Positions 8,829 through 17,162 of a stretch of DNA of 64,000 nt are shown piece by piece. Below the pieces are notes generated by a model. It did not search any database and was not told the origin of the DNA. It was given only the letters and a program-made list of their open reading frames with translations. The position numbers were made by a program, and so were the translations under genes. Numbering within the stretch: position 1 is the stretch's first letter; each line of letters opens with the position of its first letter. The stretch comes from Limnohabitans sp. Rim28 (GTDB lineage: Bacteria > Pseudomonadota > Gammaproteobacteria > Burkholderiales > Burkholderiaceae_C): contig NZ_ALKN02000003.1 in NCBI RefSeq assembly GCF_000293865.2, forward strand, positions 186,001 to 250,000. Reading direction: 5' to 3'.

Positions 8829-8845
8829 TTTTTGTAGTACAAAAA
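8829..8845. promoter_or_regulatory. Inverted repeat between divergent genes
   Basis: TTTTTGTA-G-TACAAAAA is a perfect 8-1-8 inverted repeat in the 159-base gap between the leftward hypothetical/photolyase operon and the rightward Rrf2 gene. A second, weaker repeat TGAC-N6-GTCA lies near 8898-8911. Either could be the operator of the Rrf2 regulator. No experiment is implied. Confidence 0.35.
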
Positions 8846-8940
8846 GAAACATCATGGGTTAATGAAAAGTTATTTCGAAAATAATTGGTTGTTTTGTGAC
8901 TGTATGGTCATAGAATATCTCATCGTTAATGGAGAAGACC

Positions 8941-9435
8941 ATGATCCAGAAGAAAACCGTCAAAGCCCTTGACATCGCTGTGTTCATCACGTCCCGTTCG
9001 GTCAACAAGCCAGTGACCACCGAAGAGATCGCCAATGGCTTGTCTCTGTCTTCTTCGTACACCGAATCCATCCTCAAAGAACTGCGCGAAGCGGGTCTGA
9101 TCCGCGCCCACCGCGGTCCAGGTGGCGGTTACCAAATCCGTGGCAACCCCGAAGACATCAGCCTTTGGGATGTGGTGCAGCACTTTGAAGAAGTGCACAG
9201 CTTTGACGCGCTGTACCCCGATGCCAATCACCCGATGAAAGCGCTCGAGACGGGCATCCAAGACAACATGCAGGCCTTGTTGCAAGCCCAAACCTTGTCC
9301 GATGTGGCGGTGCCCTTCATGCCGCGCGATGCGCGGGTCACCTCGATGATGGGGCAGTTCCGTTTGAAGCCACTGCCACCTCCGGTCATGCCCCGTGCAC
9401 CGAATTCGGTGTTTCAGCTCAGCATGATGATGTGA
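8941..9435 (+). CDS. Rrf2-family transcriptional regulator
   Basis: A 164-aa DNA-binding protein. The N-terminal winged helix fits Rrf2: VKALDIAVFITS, then LSLSSSYTESILKELREAGL (recognition helix) and RAHRGPGGGYQIRG (wing). It contains no cysteine, so it cannot carry the iron-sulfur cluster of IscR or NsrR and must sense something else or act apo. I start it at ATG 8941 because GGAG lies 8 bases upstream; an ATG at 8929 overlaps that site. It is transcribed away from the photolyase operon and may regulate it. Confidence 0.87.
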   Translation: MIQKKTVKALDIAVFITSRSVNKPVTTEEIANGLSLSSSYTESILKELREAGLIRAHRGPGGGYQIRGNPEDISLWDVVQHFEEVHSFDALYPDANHPMKALETGIQDNMQALLQAQTLSDVAVPFMPRDARVTSMMGQFRLKPLPPPVMPRAPNSVFQLSMMM

Positions 9436-9447
9436 GCGACGCCGCGC

Positions 9448-9822
9448 TCAGTGCGGCTCCCAGGCAAACTCGCGCAATTGCTCCAAGGTCACGTATTGCA
9501 GCGCCTTTTGGTGCGTGCTCTCCAACACCACACGGGGCGCAACGCCTGCTTGAAAAGCCTCTAACCAGCGCATGGCACACAGGCACCAACGGTCGCCTGC
9601 CTTCAAACCCGCAAAGCGGTGTTCGGGTCGGGGCGTCATCAAATCATTGCCCCGCGAGCGTGAGTAGTTCAAAAAATCTTGGGTCACTTTGGCGCAAACC
9701 ACATGCGTGCCCACATCTTCATCGCTGGTGTTGCAGCAACCGTCCCTGTGATACCCCGTGAGCGGGTCATAAGAGCAGGGGATCAATTCGCCACCGAGAA
9801 CGTTCAAGCCAGAGTGGGTCAT
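9448..9822 (-). CDS. DUF2237 family protein
   Basis: A 124-aa protein matching the DUF2237 pattern: NVLGGELIPCSYDPLTGYHRDGCCNT, then EDVGTHVVCAKVT, FLNYSRSRGNDL and GDRWCLCAMRW. The five conserved Cys (positions about 16, 29, 30, 44, 80 region) suggest metal binding or a redox role, but the family has no assigned function that I know. It converges on the Rrf2 gene with a 12-base gap and forms no evident operon. Confidence 0.83.
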   Translation of the reverse strand: MTHSGLNVLGGELIPCSYDPLTGYHRDGCCNTSDEDVGTHVVCAKVTQDFLNYSRSRGNDLMTPRPEHRFAGLKAGDRWCLCAMRWLEAFQAGVAPRVVLESTHQKALQYVTLEQLREFAWEPH

Positions 9823-10004
9823 GAGAATCCAAGATCAGTGGGTGAAGGGATGCGTATTGTGTGGTCCCTTGCCGGTGCTGTCTTCTAGGCGCCAAATACG
9901 ACTTCAGAGCCAGGGGTTTCTGGCATCATGATTGACGTTTTGGATCGGTTGTGCACGTGAAGTGCATCGGCCGGATGGCTCAAGATTTCAAAAGAAAGTG
10001 CCGC

Positions 10005-10991
10005 ATGAAAGCAGCTTGGTACAGCGCCAACGGTGAAGCGCAAGATGTGATGCAGGTCGGCGAGTTGCCCACCCCCAGCCCACAAGCCGGAGAGGTGTTG
10101 GTGCGTTTGGCGACTTCGGGTGTGAATCCCTCGGACGTCAAGTCGCGCCGAGCCCGCCCCTTGTCAGACCCCTTGATCGTGCCCCACAGCGATGGTGCCG
10201 GTGTGATCGAGGCCGTGGGCTCTGGTGTGCCGGCTGCCCGCGTGGGTGAGCGTGTCTGGGTGTGGAACGGCCAGTGGCAGCGGCCCTTTGGAACGTGTGC
10301 GCAATACATCACCTTGCCTGCGGCGCAAGCGGTGCTTTTGCCCGAGGGCACAGACTTTGCGGCCGGTGCCTGCATGGGCATTCCGGGCTTGACGGCGGTG
10401 CAGTCGGTGATCCTGGCCGAACGGATGGCGGGCGATTTGCAGGGGCAAACCGTTTTAGTCACCGGCGCGTCATCGGCGGTGGGCCACTACATCACGCAAA
10501 TGGTGACGCTGGCCGGAGGCCGTGTGGTGGGTACCGTGGGCTCTGAAGCCAAGGCTGCGCACGCCCGCGCTGCGGGCATGCAAGAAGCGATTTTTTACAA
10601 GACCGAATCGGTGCCCGATCGCGTCAAGGCCCTCACCCACGGGCGTGGTGCCGATGTGATCATCGACATGGATTTTTCGACCACCGCTCGCTGGGCTGCT
10701 GAAGGTGCTTTGGCGGCGCACGGCCAGGTGATTTGCTTCGGCTCCAATGCTTTAGAGGTGCAGATGCCTTTTCGCCCTTGGCTGTTCCAGTCCATGGGCG
10801 TCAAGTTTTTCTTGGTGTACGACCTGACCGCCGCTGACAGACTCAGGGCTGTGGCCCGTTTGTCGCACATGTTGGCCCAGGACCAATTGCAGCACAGCAT
10901 TGGCCAACGCTTGGCGCTGGACCAAGTGGCCCAGGCGCACCTGAGCGTCGAGTCAGGGCAGATCGTGGGCAATGTGGTGATCGATGTGTGA
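10005..10991 (+). CDS. NADPH:quinone reductase-like MDR oxidoreductase
   Basis: A 328-aa medium-chain dehydrogenase/reductase without the catalytic or structural zinc Cys clusters, so a quinone-oxidoreductase type. The GroES-like half runs from MKAAWYSANGEAQDVMQVG, with SGVNPSDVKSR about residue 40. The Rossmann half has LVTGASSAVGHYITQ about residue 150, the NADPH-binding motif. ATG 10005 gives the normal family N-terminus; an upstream in-frame start at 9951 adds 18 unlikely residues. It stands alone. Substrate unknown. Confidence 0.85.
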   Translation: MKAAWYSANGEAQDVMQVGELPTPSPQAGEVLVRLATSGVNPSDVKSRRARPLSDPLIVPHSDGAGVIEAVGSGVPAARVGERVWVWNGQWQRPFGTCAQYITLPAAQAVLLPEGTDFAAGACMGIPGLTAVQSVILAERMAGDLQGQTVLVTGASSAVGHYITQMVTLAGGRVVGTVGSEAKAAHARAAGMQEAIFYKTESVPDRVKALTHGRGADVIIDMDFSTTARWAAEGALAAHGQVICFGSNALEVQMPFRPWLFQSMGVKFFLVYDLTAADRLRAVARLSHMLAQDQLQHSIGQRLALDQVAQAHLSVESGQIVGNVVIDV

Positions 10992-11103
10992 GTCGGGCCA
11001 CGGACCGTGCCTGGATCGGCCAGGCTGTCGGGCGCAAGGTTTGCCGTTATGCTTGAAGGGCTTTGATGGCACCTTGTTGTTGCATTGGTTTTTTTGATCG
11101 TTC

Positions 11104-12855
11104 ATGGCTACTTCTCCCAAATCGCTCTCGGGCCTGGCCCCTTTTTTCAAGCCCTACCGCGTGGCCTTGGGCGTGGCAGCCTTGTTTCTCTTGTTGGCCG
11201 CGGGCACCACGCTGGCCTTCCCCTGGGTCTTGCGTCAGCTGATTGACCAAGGCCTGGCCAGTGGCGCACCCGCCGACCAGCTGTCGGGCAACTTTTTGCA
11301 GCTTTTTGGTGTGGCGGCGGCTTTGGCGGTCTTTTCGGCGGGGCGTTACTACACCGTGAGTTGGCTGGGCGAGCGCATCACGGCCGATCTGCGCAACGCG
11401 GTGTACGGCCATGTTCTTCAACAAAGTCCGGCCTTCTTTGAAACCACACAATCGGGCGAGGTGCTCTCGCGCCTCACCAACGACACCACACTGGTGCAAA
11501 CCGTGGTGGGCTCTTCGTTTTCGATGGGCTTGCGCAACTTGGTCATGGGCGCCGGGGCGCTGATCATGCTGGTGTGGACCAACCCGGTGCTGATGCTCCA
11601 GGTCGTGGCGGTGCTGGTGGCGGTGATATTTCCGAGCGTTTATTTGGGCCGCCGTGTGCGCCGCCTTTCCCGCACCAACCAAGACCGGGTGGCCGATTCA
11701 AGTGCCATCGCTTCCGAGGTGCTCAACGCCATCAGCGTGGTGCAAAGCTACACCGCCGAAGGTCGCGAAACCCGCCGCTTCATTGACTCCACGCTGCGCG
11801 CCCTGAGCTCCGCTTTGGGCCGCATCCGCGCACGCGCTGTGCTGGTCGGCTTCATCATCATGGCCTCGAGTGCTGTGTTGCTGTGGGGCTTGTACATGGG
11901 CACACTGGCTGTGCGCGCGGGCACCAGCACCGCTGGCCAGTTGGGCGAGACGGTGTTTTATGTCATCTTGTTGGCCAGTGCCTTTGCGGTTTTGGGCGAG
12001 GTGTACGGGGACATGCTGAGAGCTGCCGGTGCCACCGAGCGCTTGATGGAATTGCTGCACACCGAGTCGAATCTGAAAATCGCTGCGCAGCCTCAAAAAG
12101 CGCTCTGGCCGCAAGGCGGATCTGCCTTGCAGCTGGAGTCGGTCCGCTTTCATTACCCTTCGCGGCCCGACACTTGGGCGCTGGACCAGTTGACAGGCCA
12201 GATCCACCCTGGACAGACCGTGGCCGTGGTGGGCCCAAGCGGCGCGGGCAAAACCACCTTGTTTGATTTGCTGATGCGCTTTCACGACCCGCAATCGGGC
12301 CGCATTGTGCTGGATGGCGTGTCGATCGATCAGATGGAACTGCACGATCTGCGCGAGCGCATGGCCATCGTGCCGCAGGAACCCGTGATCTTTTCGGGCA
12401 CCGTGATCGAGAACATCCGCTACGGCAGACCCGACGCCAGTCTCGAAGACGTCCATGCTGCCGCCGAAGCCGCTTATGCGCAGGAGTTCATTCGCGAGTT
12501 GCCCGAGGGCTTTGACACCTATCTGGGTGACCGGGGTGTGCGCCTGTCGGGTGGTCAGCGCCAGCGCATCGCGATTGCGCGGGCGATCCTCAAAAATCCG
12601 CCGCTTTTGTTGCTGGACGAAGCCACCAGCGCTTTGGATGCGCAAAGTGAAAAAATGGTGCAAGCCGCCCTCGACAAAGCCATGGTGGGCCGCACCACCT
12701 TGGTCATTGCCCACCGCCTGGCCACGGTGCAGCGCGCCGATGTGATCTGGGTGCTGGAGCGCGGCCGCTTGATGGAGCAGGGCACACACGCCCAGCTGCA
12801 AGCCAAAGGCGGCCTCTACGCCAGCCTGGCCGCCCTGCAGTTCAGCCCTGTGTAG
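11104..12855 (+). CDS. ABC exporter, fused permease and ATPase (MsbA/ABCB half-transporter)
   Basis: A 583-aa half-transporter: residues 1-310 hold six membrane helices (ABC type-1 TM domain), and residues about 335-583 the ATPase. The ATPase shows Walker A GPSGAGKTT, signature LSGGQRQRIAIARAI, Walker B LLLLDEATSALD and the switch in VIAHRLATV. It should work as a homodimer exporting lipids, peptides or drugs; lipid-A-like cargo cannot be claimed. Its TAG stop is shared with the GTAG leader of a REP element. Confidence 0.88.
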   Translation: MATSPKSLSGLAPFFKPYRVALGVAALFLLLAAGTTLAFPWVLRQLIDQGLASGAPADQLSGNFLQLFGVAAALAVFSAGRYYTVSWLGERITADLRNAVYGHVLQQSPAFFETTQSGEVLSRLTNDTTLVQTVVGSSFSMGLRNLVMGAGALIMLVWTNPVLMLQVVAVLVAVIFPSVYLGRRVRRLSRTNQDRVADSSAIASEVLNAISVVQSYTAEGRETRRFIDSTLRALSSALGRIRARAVLVGFIIMASSAVLLWGLYMGTLAVRAGTSTAGQLGETVFYVILLASAFAVLGEVYGDMLRAAGATERLMELLHTESNLKIAAQPQKALWPQGGSALQLESVRFHYPSRPDTWALDQLTGQIHPGQTVAVVGPSGAGKTTLFDLLMRFHDPQSGRIVLDGVSIDQMELHDLRERMAIVPQEPVIFSGTVIENIRYGRPDASLEDVHAAAEAAYAQEFIRELPEGFDTYLGDRGVRLSGGQRQRIAIARAILKNPPLLLLDEATSALDAQSEKMVQAALDKAMVGRTTLVIAHRLATVQRADVIWVLERGRLMEQGTHAQLQAKGGLYASLAALQFSPV

Positions 12856-12872
12856 TAGCCCACCCCGTGGGC
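12852..12872 (+). repeat. REP element (GTAG plus palindrome)
   Basis: GTAG followed by the stem-loop GCCCACCCCGTGGGC (12858-12872), the typical structure of REP sequences moved or maintained by RayT proteins. It starts inside the stop codon of the ABC exporter. The same palindrome recurs at 13612-13626 and, inverted, at 13543-13557, on both sides of the RayT gene. Confidence 0.75.
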
Positions 12873-12904
12873 GATGTGCGTGGTAAACGCCCTGAAATTC
12901 TCAC

Positions 12905-12996
12905 CCCTGTGGGGCTTGCTTGCGGGTCCTCAGCGATGGGCGTGGCACACGCCCCGAAAGGCGCAGCCCTGTGGGGCTTGCGGGTCTTTAGCGATC
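12905..12996 (+). repeat. Imperfect direct repeat, REP-like
   Basis: Two copies of CCCTGTGGGGCTTGC (12905-12919 and 12967-12981), each followed by a GCGGGTC-pyrimidine-rich-AGCGAT stretch. The second copy runs into the RayT stop codon. The CCC..GGGG core is palindromic, so these may be degenerate REPs of another subtype. The interval between the ABC exporter and RayT holds nothing else. Confidence 0.5.
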
Positions 12997-13441
12997 AAAG
13001 CCAAACTGCATCCCAATGGGGGTAATCGCCAACAGATGACACCAATCCGGCGCGGATTGGATTGGCAATGATGTAACGCGACATGGCTTTGAGGTCTTCT
13101 TCATGCCTCACGGCACGGTCGTGGTATCCGCGCTGCCAGATCGGATAACCAAGGCGGTGAGAAGTGAGCGATTTCACACCACGCACAACTTGAGAAAGTG
13201 TTGCGCCCTCGCCCAATTGCATCAGCCAATGCAGGTGGTCCGGCATGACGACAAAAGCCAATGTGCTGGCCCGTTGTAAATCGTTTTCTGTTTTCAGGTG
13301 ACCGATCAAGGTCCTGGCGGCTGAAAAATGCTCAAAAATCCGCCGCCGCTCAGCCGTGACCACGGTGATCATGTAAACCTGCCCACTTTGTGAATAGCGG
13401 CCCGATCGCAAACGGTGCGAGTTGGCTGTGATGCGTGTCAT
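12995..13441 (-). CDS. rayT: REP-associated tyrosine transposase (RayT), Y1/TnpA_REP type
   Basis: A 148-aa single-domain HUH endonuclease related to IS200/IS605 transposases. It shows the HUH pair in VVMPDHLHWLMQL (about residue 75) and the catalytic Tyr in MSRYIIANPIRAGLV (about residue 125). The ATG at 13441 has a GGGAGAG site just upstream. These proteins are usually single-copy and not self-mobile; they process REP palindromes, and such palindromes flank it on both sides here. It appears intact. Confidence 0.9.
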   Translation of the reverse strand: MTRITANSHRLRSGRYSQSGQVYMITVVTAERRRIFEHFSAARTLIGHLKTENDLQRASTLAFVVMPDHLHWLMQLGEGATLSQVVRGVKSLTSHRLGYPIWQRGYHDRAVRHEEDLKAMSRYIIANPIRAGLVSSVGDYPHWDAVWL

Positions 13442-13542
13442 TTTTCTCTCCCTGCAGGTGCAGCCTAAGCCATACTGCAGGCCTTGTGAACACTGATTGC
13501 ATGCGCTGCAGGGCGGAAAGCATCGTTGGTCCATATGCCATC

Positions 13543-13563
13543 GCCCACGGGGTGGGCTCCTAC
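13543..13563 (-). repeat. REP element, inverted member of a BIME pair
   Basis: GCCCACGGGGTGGGC (13543-13557) followed by TCCTAC, so read on the minus strand it is GTAGGA plus the palindrome. It faces the copy at 13607-13626 across 43 bases, making a classic paired REP (BIME). Confidence 0.75.
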
Positions 13564-13606
13564 AAACCCCCAGACGCCTTTGGACGATGTGGCAAATCCA
13601 TGCTTT

Positions 13607-13626
13607 GTAGGAGCCCACCCCGTGGG
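13607..13626 (+). repeat. REP element, second member of the BIME pair
   Basis: GTAGGA followed by the palindrome GCCCACCCCGTGGGC (13612-13626), in the same orientation as the copy at 12852. With the inverted copy at 13543 it can form a large cruciform or RNA hairpin. The 256-base gap 13442-13697 holds this pair and no gene. Confidence 0.75.
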
Positions 13627-13697
13627 CGATAGGCGTGGCGTGCGCGCCCAAACTGCCCCTGAACCTTCTGGTCTTCAGACCAAGAGGAGCGCTTGAC

Positions 13698-13895
13698 TCA
13701 CGACTTTTTGTCTGTGGGGTCGGTTGCTTGCTGGGCAGCCGTTTCCTGATCCAGCGCATCACGCGCTTCTTGGGCCGCTTTTTCCCGCGCCCGTTGTTGA
13801 CGTGTTTGTTCTTGCGCCTTGCGCACATCGTGCATTTGCCAAAAAGCGAACACGAACACCAAACCAAAAATCCCCAATTCCAACCAGATTCCCAT
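13698..13895 (-). CDS. Small membrane protein with charged C-terminal helix, hypothetical
   Basis: A 65-aa protein starting MGIWLELGIFGLVFVFAFWQM, one membrane span, followed by an Arg/Glu/Gln/Ala-rich segment (KAQEQTRQQRAREKAAQEA) that should form a coiled helix in the cytoplasm. The ATG at 13895 has a perfect GGAGG seven bases upstream. It is divergent from crtE and starts 24 bases from the PpsR site at 13919-13936, so that operator could affect it too. Function unknown. Confidence 0.6.
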   Translation of the reverse strand: MGIWLELGIFGLVFVFAFWQMHDVRKAQEQTRQQRAREKAAQEARDALDQETAAQQATDPTDKKS

Positions 13896-13918
13896 GGCGT
13901 TGCCTCCAATTGCGGGTG

Positions 13919-13936
13919 TGTCAATAAAGGTTGACA
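13919..13936. promoter_or_regulatory. PpsR/CrtJ operator before crtE
   Basis: A perfect TGT-N12-ACA (TGTCAATAAAGGTTGACA), the PpsR consensus. Its right half is also the TTGACA -35 box of a sigma70-like promoter with TATATT (13953-13958) at 16-base spacing, so repressor binding would block RNA polymerase. Two degenerate copies (TAT- and CGT-N12-ACA) follow downstream. Confidence 0.8.
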
Positions 13937-13958
13937 GCTTCAATTATCGGGTTATATT
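13931..13958 (+). promoter_or_regulatory. Sigma70-like promoter of the crtEF-bchCXYZ-puf direction
   Basis: TTGACA (13931-13936), 16-base spacer, TATATT (13953-13958), 51 bases before the crtE ATG. The -35 box overlaps a PpsR operator, which gives an obvious means of aerobic or high-light repression. Confidence 0.65.
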
Positions 13959-14009
13959 GACACTCATGCCCGTCAGGTTAAGTTGACAGGTTTTTCTGTC
14001 GGAGGTCCC

Positions 14010-14924
14010 ATGAGTCTGTTGACACGCGCTGAACAAGCCTTGAGCACGCATTTTGAGCTGGCCGCCGGTGTGGGCGCTCCGCCTCGGCTGGTGGCGGCCA
14101 TGCGGCATGCGGTCTTTTCGGGTGGGGCCCGCATCCGCCCGCAGCTGTGCATGGCTGTGGCCACCGCTTGCGGCGACAACGCGCCCCAACTCACCAATGC
14201 CGCCGCTGTGGCCCTGGAGTTGATGCACTGCGCTTCTTTGGTGCACGACGACATGCCGGCTTTCGACAACGCCGACACCCGTCGCGGTCGCCCCACGGTG
14301 CACAAGGCGTTCAGCGAGCCGCTGGCGCTGTTGGCCGGCGATGGCCTGATCGTCATGGCCTACCGTGTTTTGCTGCTAGCTGGCGCGCCCAACCCCGACC
14401 GCTTGATTCGCTTGATGGACAACATGACCGCCGGTGTGGGTTTGCCGAATGGCATCGTCGCCGGACAAGCGTGGGAGTGTGAAACCAGCGCCGATTTGGG
14501 GCAATACCAACGCGCCAAGACCGGGGCTTTGTTCGTGTCAGCCACTTGTGCAGGGGCCCTGAGTTGCGGTGCAGAGCCCGAGCCATGGGCGCATTTGGGC
14601 AATTACCTGGGTGAGGCCTACCAAGTGGCCGATGACATCCGCGACGTGATCGCCGATGCCGCCACCTTGGGCAAGCCTTCAGGCCAAGATGCGCTGCATG
14701 CCCGCCCCAGTTCAGCGCAGGCGCTGGGGTTGGAAGGGGCCATTGCCCACTTTGACCACCTGATTGACCAAGCCGCTTCTTCGATTCCACCTTGCTCATG
14801 CCGTGACATGTTGCGCCAGTTGGTGCAGGTCGAAGCCGAGCGTTTGGTACCCAAAGCCCTGTGCGACGGTTATTTCAAGTCCCATCCTGAGGTGGCCACG
14901 CGCCGCGTCAGTGCCCCGCATTGA
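14010..14924 (+). CDS. crtE: Geranylgeranyl diphosphate synthase CrtE
   Basis: Makes the C20 precursor for carotenoids and for the BChl tail. The 304-aa product is a prenyl transferase with the first Asp-rich motif in SLVHDDMPAFDNAD (about residue 85) and the second in VADDIRDV (about residue 215), plus GGARIRPQL. ATG 14010 has GGAGG eight bases upstream; the TTG at 13983 is within the operator region and unlikely. It is the first gene of the rightward photosynthesis block, 32 bases from crtF, and controlled by the PpsR site at 13919. Confidence 0.93.
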   Translation: MSLLTRAEQALSTHFELAAGVGAPPRLVAAMRHAVFSGGARIRPQLCMAVATACGDNAPQLTNAAAVALELMHCASLVHDDMPAFDNADTRRGRPTVHKAFSEPLALLAGDGLIVMAYRVLLLAGAPNPDRLIRLMDNMTAGVGLPNGIVAGQAWECETSADLGQYQRAKTGALFVSATCAGALSCGAEPEPWAHLGNYLGEAYQVADDIRDVIADAATLGKPSGQDALHARPSSAQALGLEGAIAHFDHLIDQAASSIPPCSCRDMLRQLVQVEAERLVPKALCDGYFKSHPEVATRRVSAPH

Positions 14925-14956
14925 GCGCTCAGACCGACAAAAGCGAAGGAACCCCC

Positions 14957-16171
14957 ATGTCCCAACCGCTGGATCTGGCCGCCCTGCAGGCCCCTTCTTC
15001 TGCCACCTCTTTCAAAGATGCGTGGCAAGCCCGCTTAGAGCGCTGGTATGCACACCCTGGCCTCTACCGCTGGTCACTGGGCAACCCCTTCACGCGTTGG
15101 TTGACGCAACGGCGTACCCGTAAGTTGTTCGATTTGATGGCGGGCTTTGTGCACAGCCAAGTCCTGTTGGGTTGCGTGCGCTTGGACCTGTTTCGCACTT
15201 TGCACCAAGCCCCCGCCGATTTGACCAGTCTGGCACAGCGCACAGGCTTGGCGCCTGCGGTTTTGCAGCGCTTGCTGCTCTCCGCCGTGGCGCTGGGGCT
15301 GCTGGAGCACCGCAGCCAGGGCCGTTTTGGCTTGGGCCCCTTGGGTGTGCCCTTGGCGCAGCACGAGGGCATTGCGCAGATGATCGAGCACAACCACCTG
15401 CTCTACCAGGACATGCAAGACCCCGTGCAGTTTTTGAACAACGCCTGGAGTGGCGGCATGGCCGAGTATTGGCCTTATGCCCACGAAAAACCGGCCGTTG
15501 CCATGCCTGCGTCGGAAGTGGACAAGTTCACCCGTTATTCACACCTCATGGCCGCATCGCAAGGTTTTGTGGTGCAAGAGATCTTGTCGTCCTACTTTTT
15601 TGACGAGCACCGCTGCGTCCTCGACGTCGGGGCGGGCAAGGGCCGTTTTGTCAGTGAGTTGGCTGCGCACGCCCCTCACCTGACGTTCAAGATGTTCGAT
15701 TTGCCCCCTGTGTTGGCGCTGGCCCGTGAAGGCCTGCAAGCCAAAGGCTTGGGCGATCGCGTGGCCTTGCACCCCGGCAGTTTTCTGGACGACCCCTTGC
15801 CCGAAGGGGCCGACCTCATCACCTTGGTGCGCGTGGCGCACGACCACCCCGATGCGGTGGTGCGGCAAATTTTGCAAAAGGCCTTTGCGGCATTGCCTTT
15901 GGGCGGCGTCTTGTTGCTCGCCGAACCCATGGCGCAACCCGACGAAGAAGCAGGGCAGCCCGAGGCCTCGGTCGATGCTTATTTCCACTTTTATCTGCTG
16001 GCCATGGGTGCAGGGCGGCTGCGCACGCCGCAAGAGCTGCAAACCATGATGCAAGAGGCCGGTTTCACCCACATCGAGCAGGTTCCCAATGCCATGCCGA
16101 TCCACGCACGCATCCTTGTGGGGCGTAAATCTCAGTGTTTACCCTTAATTCATCAAGATAGTGTCAGTTAA
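14957..16171 (+). CDS. crtF: Hydroxyneurosporene/demethylspheroidene O-methyltransferase CrtF
   Basis: SAM-dependent methyltransferase that adds the 1-methoxy group of spheroidene. The 404-aa protein has an N-terminal dimerisation winged-helix part (residues 30-150) and a C-terminal SAM fold, with the binding motif VLDVGAGKGRF about residue 222 and LLLAEPMAQPDEEAG near 320. Start ATG 14957 is preceded by GAAGGAA. The 3' end overlaps the first bchC-proximal PpsR operator. Position between crtE and bchC is standard for purple bacteria. Confidence 0.92.
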   Translation: MSQPLDLAALQAPSSATSFKDAWQARLERWYAHPGLYRWSLGNPFTRWLTQRRTRKLFDLMAGFVHSQVLLGCVRLDLFRTLHQAPADLTSLAQRTGLAPAVLQRLLLSAVALGLLEHRSQGRFGLGPLGVPLAQHEGIAQMIEHNHLLYQDMQDPVQFLNNAWSGGMAEYWPYAHEKPAVAMPASEVDKFTRYSHLMAASQGFVVQEILSSYFFDEHRCVLDVGAGKGRFVSELAAHAPHLTFKMFDLPPVLALAREGLQAKGLGDRVALHPGSFLDDPLPEGADLITLVRVAHDHPDAVVRQILQKAFAALPLGGVLLLAEPMAQPDEEAGQPEASVDAYFHFYLLAMGAGRLRTPQELQTMMQEAGFTHIEQVPNAMPIHARILVGRKSQCLPLIHQDSVS

Positions 16172-16179
16172 CATTGACA
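16162..16179. promoter_or_regulatory. PpsR/CrtJ operator 1 before bchC
   Basis: TGTCAGTTAACATTGACA, a perfect TGT-N12-ACA that overlaps the crtF stop codon. A second perfect site starts eight bases after it. Tandem sites with eight-base spacing before bchC are the arrangement known from Rhodobacter, where CrtJ binds cooperatively. Confidence 0.85.
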
Positions 16180-16187
16180 TATCTTGA

Positions 16188-16205
16188 TGTAAGACAAAAA
16201 ATACA
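16188..16205. promoter_or_regulatory. PpsR/CrtJ operator 2 before bchC
   Basis: TGTAAGACAAAAAATACA, TGT-N12-ACA, ending three bases before the bchC ATG. Together with the site at 16162-16179 it forms the tandem operator that should repress bchCXYZ-puf transcription. No clear -10 box could be fixed here. Confidence 0.8.
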
Positions 16206-16208
16206 ACC

Positions 16209-17162
16209 ATGAAATCCCAAGCCGTCGTTTTCAACAGCCCCAAGCAACTGAGCTTGCAGGCGCTGGATTTGCCCTCGCTGCAAGCGGGACAGATCGAAGT
16301 GGCCGTGGAGTTCAGTGGCATCAGCACCGGCACAGAGCGCATGCTCTGGGACGGCAGCATGCCCCCCTTCCCAGGCATGGGTTACCCCTTGGTGCCCGGT
16401 TACGAGACGGTGGGCCGTGTGGTCCGCAGCGCCTCAGACAAGGGTGTGCAAGTGGGGCAACGCGTGTTTGTGCCGGGTGCCAACTGTTTCACGGGCGTCA
16501 AAAGCCTGTTCGGTGGTGCGGCCTCGCATTTGATGGTCACCGAGCAAAAAGTGGTGCCTGTTGCGGATCATTTGGGTGCGCAAGCCGTGCTGCTGGCGCT
16601 GGCCGCCACGGCTTACCACGCCGTTTCAGGTGGTGGTCAACAAGCGCCATTTGAGGCACCTGAACTCATCATTGGCCACGGTGTCATGGGCCGCCTGCTG
16701 GCGCGCCTCACGGTGGCTGCTGGCTTGCCTGCCCCGACCGTGTGGGAAACCCAGACCGACCGATTCTCGGGGGCAGAGGGCTACACCGTCATGCAGCCGC
16801 AAGACGACCCACGCCGTGACTACAACACCATCTATGACGTGAGCGGCGACGGCAGCCTGCTCGACAGCCTGATCCAACGCCTGCGCCCCGGTGGCGAGTT
16901 GGTGTTGGCCGGTTTTTACAAACAAGATTTGAAATTCGCCTACGCCCCGGCCTTCATGCGCGAAGCACGCATGCGCATCGCCGCCGAGTGGAAGCGCCCC
17001 GACCTGTTGGCCGTCAACGAACTGGTGCACACCGGTCGCTTGTCGCTCGACGGTTTGATCACCCATACCCAGCCATCGACACAAGCTGGTTCAGCCTACG
17101 AGACAGCCTTCGGAGATGCGAGCTGTCTCAAGATGATCCTTGATTGGAGTGCCAACGCATGA
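16209..17162 (+). CDS. bchC: 3-hydroxyethyl bacteriochlorophyllide a dehydrogenase BchC
   Basis: Oxidises the 3-hydroxyethyl group to 3-acetyl, the last ring step of bacteriochlorophyllide a. The 317-aa MDR protein starts MKSQAVVFNSPKQL and shows GISTGTERMLWDG about residue 38 and VPGYETVGRV about residue 62, both typical of BchC. Its TGA overlaps the bchX ATG, so the two are translationally coupled. Tandem PpsR sites lie directly upstream. Confidence 0.93.
   Translation: MKSQAVVFNSPKQLSLQALDLPSLQAGQIEVAVEFSGISTGTERMLWDGSMPPFPGMGYPLVPGYETVGRVVRSASDKGVQVGQRVFVPGANCFTGVKSLFGGAASHLMVTEQKVVPVADHLGAQAVLLALAATAYHAVSGGGQQAPFEAPELIIGHGVMGRLLARLTVAAGLPAPTVWETQTDRFSGAEGYTVMQPQDDPRRDYNTIYDVSGDGSLLDSLIQRLRPGGELVLAGFYKQDLKFAYAPAFMREARMRIAAEWKRPDLLAVNELVHTGRLSLDGLITHTQPSTQAGSAYETAFGDASCLKMILDWSANA

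Noticed and set aside
13945..13995. Two further PpsR-like half-site pairs (TAT-N12-ACA and CGT-N12-ACA) before crtE
   Set aside because: Each misses a base or more of the TGT half, so they are mentioned only as degenerate neighbours of the perfect site.
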